From Streptomyces sp. NBC_00536 (GTDB lineage: Bacteria > Actinomycetota > Actinomycetes > Streptomycetales > Streptomycetaceae): a stretch of 64,000 nt of DNA. This document shows positions 58,479 through 64,000 of this stretch, in pieces; position 1 is the first letter of the stretch; the number at the start of each line of letters is the position of its first letter. The notes under the pieces are model-generated. The model made no database searches. It saw nothing but the letters and a program-made list of their open reading frames with translations, and was not told where the DNA came from. Both the position numbers and the translations under genes were made by a program. The DNA is taken from NCBI RefSeq assembly GCF_036346295.1, contig NZ_CP107819.1, positions 3,472,001-3,536,000 of the forward strand. Direction: 5' to 3'.

Positions 58479-60320
58479 GTGCCCATGCACGCTAGCCACC
58501 CGAAGCCGGGCTCGTGGCCGGGATCAGGACCGGGATCAGGACCGGGGCCGGGGCCGAACCCCGGGCCGGGGCCCACCAGCCCGGCCCACCCCCTCCGCGT
58601 CCCCGTGGGCTCGCACGGCCCGGCCGACACCACCCGCTGGCGCACCTTCCCCGGCGGCAAGACCCTGGTCGTCGCCGCCCGCACGGTCACCTCCACCGTC
58701 CGCGTCCTGGAGTCCCTGCCCGCCCTGCTCCGCGACGACCCCCGCATCGACGTCGTCTACGCCCACGACCCCACCTCGGCCTTCGGCGACGGCGTCCTCG
58801 ACCTCCTCCACGACACCGGCGCCCGCGTCATGCCCTGGGAGCAGCTCGGCACGCTCACTCCGCCCCCGGACCTGATCCTGAGCGCCAGCGAGAACATCGA
58901 TGTACCCGAGGGCACCTGCCCCGTCCTGGTCCTCCCGCACGGCATCGGCTTCCAGAAGTACGTCCCCGATTCCCGTTCCGCCGACGACCGGCTCTCCGGC
59001 CTCGTGCCCGACCGGCTCCTTGAGGCCGGCCGCGCCTGGCTGGCCGTCTCGCACCCGGACCAGGCGGAGCAACTGCACGCCCACCGCCCCAAGACCGCCG
59101 GTCACACCCTCCTCGTGGGCGATCCCTGCTACGACGAGCTGCGCGCGGCCCTCCCCCACGCGGCCGCCTACCGCCGGGCCCTCGACCTCCCCGGCACCGC
59201 CCGTCTGGTGGTCCTCAGCTCCACCTGGTCCCAGAACTCCCTGCTCGGCCGGGATCCCGGCCTGCCGGCCCGACTGCTCGCCTCCCTCCCGTACGACGAG
59301 TTCCGCGTGGCCGCGATCACGCACCCCAACATCTGGGCCGGGCACGGCGGTTCGGAGATCCGCCGCAGGCTCGCGGCCGCGCGGGAGGCGGGCCTGCTGC
59401 TGGTGCCGCCGGTGCACGCCTGGCGCTCGGTGCTCCCGGTGGCGGACCTGGTGATCGGGGACCACGGCTCGGTGACCTTGTACGGAGCCGCCCTCGGCAG
59501 ACCCGTCCTCCTCGGGGCGTTCGGCGCGGAGTCCGTCCCCGGCACGGCGGCCGCCGCCCTCGGCGCCCGCGCGCCCCGCCTGGATCCGGCGGGGGACCTC
59601 CTGGCCCAGGTGCGGGCCGCGCTGGCCGGGGCGTCCGGACACGCCCCCGGACCGGGCCCCGCCGCCGACCCCGGATCCGGCCCCTACGCCGACCTGGCGG
59701 ACCTGGCCTTCGACAGCCCGGGCGCGTCCCTGGCCCGGCTGCGCACCGCCGTGTACCGGCTGCTGGACCTGCCCGAGCCGCCCACCGCCGCGCCCGTGGC
59801 CCGCGCGCCCCGGCCCGAACCCGGGCCTCCGGCCGCGCCGGTCACCTCGTGGCGGGTCTCCGCCTCGCTCTCCGCCGCGCTCTCCGACGGGGGCGAGGTG
59901 CACGTGGTCCGTATTCCGGCGGCGGTCGCGGACCTCGTGGACCGCGCCCCGGGTGCGCATCTGGCCTGCCGGGACGACGAACCCGACCCTTACCTCACCG
60001 ACAGTGCCTCCGTGCACCTGCACCGGCTCCCGGTCCGCGTCACGCGCACCCTGCGGGACACCCTCGACCGCCATCCCGGCAGTCTGCTCGCCGCCGCGCC
60101 GCGGGTCGGCGGGGGCTTCCTGGTGGCGGTGCGGGACGGCCGCGTCTTCGAGGCGGCCCCGACGGGGCGGCTGCCGGACGCGGGCATCGCGGCCGCCGTG
60201 GTGCACGCCCTGCTGGAGGCCGGTACGCCGCCGGAGCGGGACACGCTCCTCACCGTCCGTTTCGCCGGCCCAGCGGGCTCGGCAGGCTCGGAGGACCTGG
60301 CCCTACGCCTGCTCTCGTAG
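58479..60320 (+). CDS. GT-B / CDP-glycerol-transferase-like protein (copy B, intact)
   Basis: 613 residues. A Gly/Pro-rich leader (~50 residues) is followed by a two-domain GT-B-like body. Domain 1: GKTLVVAARTVTSTVRVLES, HDPTSAFGDGVLDLLHDTGA, LPHGIGFQKYVPD. Domain 2: LVVLSSTWSQNSLLGRDPGL, ITHPNIWAGHGG and VIGDHGSVTLYGAALGRPVL, the last resembling the acceptor/phosphate motif of CDP-glycerol glycerophosphotransferases. A third region of ~200 residues (VHVVRIPAAVADLVDRAPGA) is shared only with copy A. Such proteins are sometimes mislabelled translation initiation factor. The start is a GTG at 58479 or the ATG at 58485. It overlaps the convergent NLR B gene by 18 bp. Confidence 0.78.
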   Translation: MPMHASHPKPGSWPGSGPGSGPGPGPNPGPGPTSPAHPLRVPVGSHGPADTTRWRTFPGGKTLVVAARTVTSTVRVLESLPALLRDDPRIDVVYAHDPTSAFGDGVLDLLHDTGARVMPWEQLGTLTPPPDLILSASENIDVPEGTCPVLVLPHGIGFQKYVPDSRSADDRLSGLVPDRLLEAGRAWLAVSHPDQAEQLHAHRPKTAGHTLLVGDPCYDELRAALPHAAAYRRALDLPGTARLVVLSSTWSQNSLLGRDPGLPARLLASLPYDEFRVAAITHPNIWAGHGGSEIRRRLAAAREAGLLLVPPVHAWRSVLPVADLVIGDHGSVTLYGAALGRPVLLGAFGAESVPGTAAAALGARAPRLDPAGDLLAQVRAALAGASGHAPGPGPAADPGSGPYADLADLAFDSPGASLARLRTAVYRLLDLPEPPTAAPVARAPRPEPGPPAAPVTSWRVSASLSAALSDGGEVHVVRIPAAVADLVDRAPGAHLACRDDEPDPYLTDSASVHLHRLPVRVTRTLRDTLDRHPGSLLAAAPRVGGGFLVAVRDGRVFEAAPTGRLPDAGIAAAVVHALLEAGTPPERDTLLTVRFAGPAGSAGSEDLALRLLS

Positions 60321-62426
60321 CCTCCGCTCGACCACGGCCACCTCCGGGCTGCCCGCGTCCCGGTGGATCTCCAGAGCCCGCTCCAGGTGGGACCGTACGA
60401 CCGTCTTGTCCGTCCCCACCTCCTCCCCCAGATCGGCGAGCGCGATCCGCGCCGCCGCCTCGTAGTGCAGCGCCTCCCGCGCCCGCAGCTCCCCGGCGGC
60501 CTCGGTCAACTCGCGTTCGGCATCGGCGACTTCACCGAGATGCCAGTGCGCGAGGCCGAGTGCGAGCCGGGCCCGGGCGGCCATCCGCGCGTCATCGCGG
60601 GCGAGCAGTTCCCCGCGCGCCTCCCGCAGCGTGGCGAGCGCCTCGGCGTGCGCGCCCCGGGCGTCCTGCGCGCACCCGAGGAAGTACCGCGCGATGGCCA
60701 CGCCCCGAGGCTCCCCGCCCGCCTCGTTGAGCCGGATGGACTCCCGGTAGGCGCTCTCGGCCCGCGCGGGGTCGTGCAGGTCCCAGTACCGCCCGGTGAA
60801 CTCCTGTACGGACGCGGCGAGTACGACGTTCCCCGCCACCTGGGCGCACGCGGCGGCCGTCTCCAGTGCGGCGCGCGCGGCCCCGTACTCCCCCAGGTCC
60901 ATCAGCGGCCGCGACAGCAGGCTCCGCAGCCGCGCCTCGGCGGCGGGCTCGACGCACCGCGCGGCCGCGGCCGCTCCCAGCTCCAGCGACTCGCGCCAGG
61001 CGCCGAGGTGGCGGTGGTGCAGGAACAGCACGGTGAAGGCCTCCGCCAGCGGCCACACGAGCGGCGCCAGCCCCTCTTCGGCGCTCGCCGCCCGCAGCAC
61101 GTCGAGGATGTTCCGGCGCTCGGCTTCGAGCCAGTCGAGGGGGACGATCTCGCCGAAGGGGTCCGGTGCGGCGGACAGCACCTCCCGGAGGTCGGCGATC
61201 CGCAGCCGGTCGGCCCGTACGGCCCGGTCGGCGAGGGCGGTGAGCACGAGGTAGTGCACGGTGGCGGCCCGGACCACCTCGGCGCGCCGCCCGGCGGGCT
61301 CCTCGGCCTCGGCGCGGGCGCGGGCGTGCAGGCGTACGAGCCCGTGGAACCGGTGGCGCCCGTCGCCGGTCCCTTCGAGCAGCCGGGCCCCGTCGAGCAC
61401 GTCGAGCAGTTCCGCGGCCGTATCGGCGTCCACCCCGGCGACGGCGGCGACGACCCCCGCGTCGAAACTCGGCCCGGGCAGCCAGCCGGCCAGCCGGTAG
61501 ACACGGGCGGCCCCGGCGGGCAGCTCCTCGTAGGCGAGATCGAACACAGCACTCACGGAGTCCCCCTGGCGGCCGTCGGTGATGACCCCCAGCCTTCCCC
61601 GTTCGTCGGCGAGTTCACCGGCCAGCCTGGCCAGGGTCACGCGCCGCGACCCGTGGAAGCGGGCCGCGAGCACCTCCAGCGCCTTCGGCAGCCCACCGCA
61701 CCATTCGACGAGCCGCTCGGCCGCCGCCCGCTCCCCTGCCACGGCGTCGGCCCCGCACCACTCCGCGAGCAGTTCCACCCCGGCCTCGACGGACAGGCCG
61801 GACATCCCGACGAACTCGACCCGGTCCATGCCCAGTTCGGGAATCAACCGCGCACTGGTGGCGAGCAGCCCGCTGCCCTCCCCGCGCGGCACGAGGGACC
61901 GCACGTGCGCGGCATCCGTCACGTTCTCGCAGACCACCAGCAGCCGCCGCGAGGCCGACATGCTCCGGAACCACTTGACCCGCTCGGCCAGCGTCTTCGG
62001 CATCACGGCGTCGGCCACCCCGAGCGACGCGAGGCACTGGCGCACCGCCTCGGACACATCGGCCCCGCCCCGCACCCCGCGCAGCGCGTCGAAGTCGACG
62101 TAGATCTGACCGCCGGGATACCGCGCCCCCGCGCGCCCCAGCTCGGCGGAGTACGAGACCAGCGCGCTCTTCCCGATCCCCCCGAGCCCGTGCACGAGCC
62201 ACACCCGCACCCCGTCGCCGCCGCCGGGCCCGAGCCGCTCCAGCTCCGCGCGCCGGTTCACGAACCGGTGCCGCAGGGCGGGCACCTCGTCGGGCACCAC
62301 CCCGGGCCCGCCGCTCACCACGGGGGGCACCTGAAAGGTGATCCCCCCGTTGATCACACCGGCCTGCACGACCACCCCGTACGCGTCCCCCACAGAGTTG
62401 CGCACGCCGCCACCCGCGTCATCCAT
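60303..62426 (-). CDS. NLR-type STAND ATPase with N-terminal amyloid motif and TPR-like C-terminus (NLR B)
   Basis: 707 residues. An N-terminal RHIM/BASS3-like motif lies at residues 8-33 (VRNSVGDAYGVVVQAGVING). The NB-ARC ATPase has Walker A VHGLGGIGKSAL (79-89), a Walker B in which the usual acidic pair reads LLVVCEN, and a sensor region GLLATSARLIPELGM. The GLPxALxxLA-type motif is GGLPKALEVLAARFHG. A winged helix (VFDLAYEELPAGAARVYRLA) and a C-terminal TPR-like array (residues ~420-700) follow. GGGTGGGG precedes the ATG. It is a distant paralogue of NLR A, arranged in the same way against GT-B copy B. Confidence 0.87.
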   Translation of the reverse strand: MDDAGGGVRNSVGDAYGVVVQAGVINGGITFQVPPVVSGGPGVVPDEVPALRHRFVNRRAELERLGPGGGDGVRVWLVHGLGGIGKSALVSYSAELGRAGARYPGGQIYVDFDALRGVRGGADVSEAVRQCLASLGVADAVMPKTLAERVKWFRSMSASRRLLVVCENVTDAAHVRSLVPRGEGSGLLATSARLIPELGMDRVEFVGMSGLSVEAGVELLAEWCGADAVAGERAAAERLVEWCGGLPKALEVLAARFHGSRRVTLARLAGELADERGRLGVITDGRQGDSVSAVFDLAYEELPAGAARVYRLAGWLPGPSFDAGVVAAVAGVDADTAAELLDVLDGARLLEGTGDGRHRFHGLVRLHARARAEAEEPAGRRAEVVRAATVHYLVLTALADRAVRADRLRIADLREVLSAAPDPFGEIVPLDWLEAERRNILDVLRAASAEEGLAPLVWPLAEAFTVLFLHHRHLGAWRESLELGAAAAARCVEPAAEARLRSLLSRPLMDLGEYGAARAALETAAACAQVAGNVVLAASVQEFTGRYWDLHDPARAESAYRESIRLNEAGGEPRGVAIARYFLGCAQDARGAHAEALATLREARGELLARDDARMAARARLALGLAHWHLGEVADAERELTEAAGELRAREALHYEAAARIALADLGEEVGTDKTVVRSHLERALEIHRDAGSPEVAVVERRLREQA

Positions 62427-62510
62427 GCCCCCACCCTAGGACCAGTGCCCCGAGTAGCCTGCGCACTTGATCCACAAAGACTTGATCCACAAGGCCACGG
62501 GGAGACGCGC

Positions 62511-63251
62511 ATGGACCAGGCACAGGAACGGCACATCCACTTCGAGCGGCTGCACAACTTCCGCGATCTGGGCGGCTACCGCACCGCCGACGGGCGCACC
62601 CTGGCCTGGGGGCGGCTCTACCGCGCCGACTCGCTCGGCAAGCTCGCCGGGGACGACTGGAAGCGGTTCCTCGGCCTCGGCATCAGCACCGTCATCGACC
62701 TGCGCTACCCGTGGGAGATCGCCGCCAAGGGCCGCGTGCCCGAGGCGGAGCGCTTCACCTACGCCAACCTCAGCATCGAGCACCGCCCTTACGACCAGGC
62801 CGAGATCGACCCGGACACCGACCCCTGGCGCCATCTCGCCGACCGCTTCGCCGAGGTCACGGAGGACGGCGTCGTCGAGATCCGCCGGGCCATCGAGCTG
62901 ATCGCCGACGGCCCGGGCCCGGCCGTCTTCCACTGCGCCTCGGGCAAGGACCGTACGGGCCTGATCGCGGCCCTCGTCCTCACCCTGCTCGGCGTCCCCG
63001 AGGAGCAGATCCTCGCCGACTTCGCCCTCACCGAGCTGGCCACCGACCGGCTCGTCGAGGACTGGCGCGCCGCCCACCCCGGCCGCACCCTGAAGTGGCC
63101 CTCCTACGGCCGCGCGCCCGCCGAGATCATGGCGCTGGTCTTCGCCGACCTGACCGCCCGCCACGGCTCGGTGCACGCCTACCTCACCGACCGCGTCGGC
63201 ATCACCGCGGCCACCATCACCGCCCTGCGCGCCCGGCTGCTGGCGGCGTAG
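62511..63251 (+). CDS. Tyrosine/serine protein phosphatase, PtpB (Y_phosphatase3) type
   Basis: 246 residues, cytosolic. The signature CX5R loop is HCASGKDRTG (Cys142, Arg148). The family opening FERLHNFRDLGGYRTADGRT and GRLYRADSLGKLAGDDWKRF, and the VIDLR segment (general-acid neighbourhood), are clear. Members remove phosphate from Tyr/Ser/Thr or phosphoinositides. GGGGAG gives the ribosome-binding site. Upstream, ACTTGATCCACAA is repeated in tandem (about 62466 and 62481) in the likely promoter. It is divergent from NLR B; a functional link is not shown. Confidence 0.88.
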   Translation: MDQAQERHIHFERLHNFRDLGGYRTADGRTLAWGRLYRADSLGKLAGDDWKRFLGLGISTVIDLRYPWEIAAKGRVPEAERFTYANLSIEHRPYDQAEIDPDTDPWRHLADRFAEVTEDGVVEIRRAIELIADGPGPAVFHCASGKDRTGLIAALVLTLLGVPEEQILADFALTELATDRLVEDWRAAHPGRTLKWPSYGRAPAEIMALVFADLTARHGSVHAYLTDRVGITAATITALRARLLAA

Positions 63252-63265
63252 GGAGGTACGGCCGT

Positions 63266-63559
63266 TCACCGTCCGGCGCCGACCTCCGGGGCCGGGTTCG
63301 CGGGGGTGCCGTTGGTGAAGATGACGTGCGTGTCCGGCGAGGCGTTGGAGAGGGTCATCAGGCCGATCGCGCAGACGATGCCGACGACGAGGAGCACCAG
63401 GGCCGCGACGACGCAGCGGCGGCGGTACTCCCGGCGGCGCCAGCGGGCCTGTTCCTTGCGGTACGAGGTCGTCGAGCCGTCCGGCACCGCTGCGGCGAGG
63501 TCGCTCAGTACGCTGCGCAGCAGGTCTTCCGTGTCCGCCGTGTCCGTTTCCGTGCTCAC
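63266..63559 (-). CDS. Small single-pass membrane protein coupled to an ECF sigma factor
   Basis: 97 residues. The cytosolic N-terminal half is acidic then basic (EDLLRSVLSDLAAAVPDGST, RKEQARWRRREYRRR); a membrane helix (CVVAALVLLVVGIVCAIGLM) follows, with a short outer tail. The GTG start overlaps the sigma-factor stop by 4 bp, so the two are translated together. Position and topology suggest an anti-sigma factor or sensor, but no zinc-binding HXXXCXXC motif is present. Confidence 0.7.
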   Translation of the reverse strand: MSTETDTADTEDLLRSVLSDLAAAVPDGSTTSYRKEQARWRRREYRRRCVVAALVLLVVGIVCAIGLMTLSNASPDTHVIFTNGTPANPAPEVGAGR

Positions 63560-64000
63560 AAGGCCGCTCCCTTCATCACGCTCGTCAGCTTCGCCATGCC
63601 CCTGGCCGTGTGTGACTTCACGGCTCCGACGGAGATCTTCATCGTCTCGGCGATCTCGGTTTCCTTGAGGTCCAGCCAGTATTTCAGCACCAGGGCCTGC
63701 CGCTGCCGGGAGGACAGCGTACGCAGCGCAGCGACGAGTTCGCGCTGGTCCTGGTGGAGGAGCACCTGCTGCTCGGCGGAGCGGACCAGGTCTTCCGGCA
63801 CCTGGTGGGTGTGCCGCCGGACGACCCTGATGCGGCGGATGCGCATCCGGGTCAGGTTGCAGACGATGGAGCGGAGGTAGCTCGCCGCGGCCTCGGGCGT
63901 CTGCAGCTTCGCCCACCGGCAGTGCAGTTGGTAGAACGCCTCCGAGACGAGGTCCTCTGCGTCCTGTTCGGCGCCGAGCAGCACGGCGAGGCGCAGCAGC
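63556..64000 (-). CDS. ECF sigma factor, SigE family-like (5' end outside the window)
   Basis: The visible ~148 residues start within region 2 (LGAEQDAEDLVSEAFYQLHC RWAKL) and include region 4 (LSSRQRQALVLKYWLDLKET, then AETMKISVGAVKSHTARGMA). The frame stays open to the window edge, so the true start is beyond 64000. Basic RRIRVVRRH stretches in the linker are typical of the Streptomyces SigE-family-50-like ECFs. It likely controls a small stress regulon together with its membrane partner gene. Confidence 0.85.
   Translation of the reverse strand, partial: LLRLAVLLGAEQDAEDLVSEAFYQLHCRWAKLQTPEAAASYLRSIVCNLTRMRIRRIRVVRRHTHQVPEDLVRSAEQQVLLHQDQRELVAALRTLSSRQRQALVLKYWLDLKETEIAETMKISVGAVKSHTARGMAKLTSVMKGAAL

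Noticed and set aside
58479..60320. Annotation of GT-B copy B as a translation initiation factor
   Set aside because: No GTP-binding G1-G4 motifs; the body has GT-B/CDP-glycerol-transferase-like motifs, and only the Gly/Pro leader resembles IF-2 low complexity.

Overview
The window is chromosomal DNA of a Streptomyces-type actinobacterium. The GC content is very high throughout, Shine-Dalgarno sites are GGAGG-like, and genes overlap by ATGA or GTGA. The gene set includes aerial-hypha proteins (chaplins and rodlins), an HrdD-type sigma factor, a PAS/GAF/SpoIIE phosphatase and a fructose PTS operon. No rRNA, tRNA, CRISPR array or prophage was seen.

Layout. 1-5.9 kb: nitrogen and low-oxygen metabolism, with the 5' end of pflB, a consensus Rex operator, the nitrate/nitrite transporter narK, a nitrite reductase with both subunits in one chain (nirBD) and a CbiX-like sirohydrochlorin chelatase that would supply its sirohaem. 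6-13 kb: LtrA-like membrane protein, cytochrome P450, small secreted or lipoprotein genes and a PAS-GAF-SpoIIE-ATPase regulator. 13-28 kb: a flavin monooxygenase, an ATP-grasp enzyme, a secreted GH26-like glycosidase and an eight-gene, mostly translationally coupled cell-surface polysaccharide operon (GT4, polyprenyl-phosphate sugar transferase, ligase/polymerase, MurJ/Wzx-like flippase, deacetylase, GT4, Wzz-like protein, CelD/FemAB-like acyltransferase). 28-34.4 kb: a surface-coat island of three short chaplins, one long LAETG-anchored chaplin, two rodlins, a DUF3344 protein and two further secreted proteins. Nearly all of its genes are separated by strong hairpins. 34.4-50.8 kb: VKOR, the fruR-fruK-fruA operon, two MFS exporters with WYL and TetR regulators, hrdD with a sigma-R-like promoter, an M6 metalloprotease and a serine hydrolase. 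50.8-62.4 kb: an XdhC-like protein, then the most unusual region. 62.5-64 kb: a tyrosine phosphatase and an ECF sigma factor with its small membrane partner.

The most unusual region (52.1-62.4 kb) looks like an amyloid-signalling NLR locus. It has a small BELL-like effector with a C-terminal RHIM/BASS3-like motif and two NLR-type STAND ATPases carrying similar motifs at their N-termini. Each NLR gene is convergent with, and overlaps by 15-18 bp, a gene for a GT-B/CDP-glycerol-transferase-like protein, so the two-gene module is present twice. The first GT-B gene is interrupted by seven copies of a 7-bp repeat that put its two halves out of frame; eight copies would restore one frame, so it may be a phase-variable switch. 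A second 7-bp repeat array lies between the two modules. An IS200/IS605-type element with an intact TnpB and a gutted TnpA sits directly upstream of the BELL-like gene.

A family of GC-rich palindromic repeats (core GCCGGCGTTTGAGG) recurs at about 0.5, 37.7-38.0, 43.0-43.6, 49.4-49.5 and 58.3 kb. Three copies lie in frame inside fruA, where they encode a repetitive inter-domain linker. Related minisatellites fill the gaps at 43 and 49 kb.
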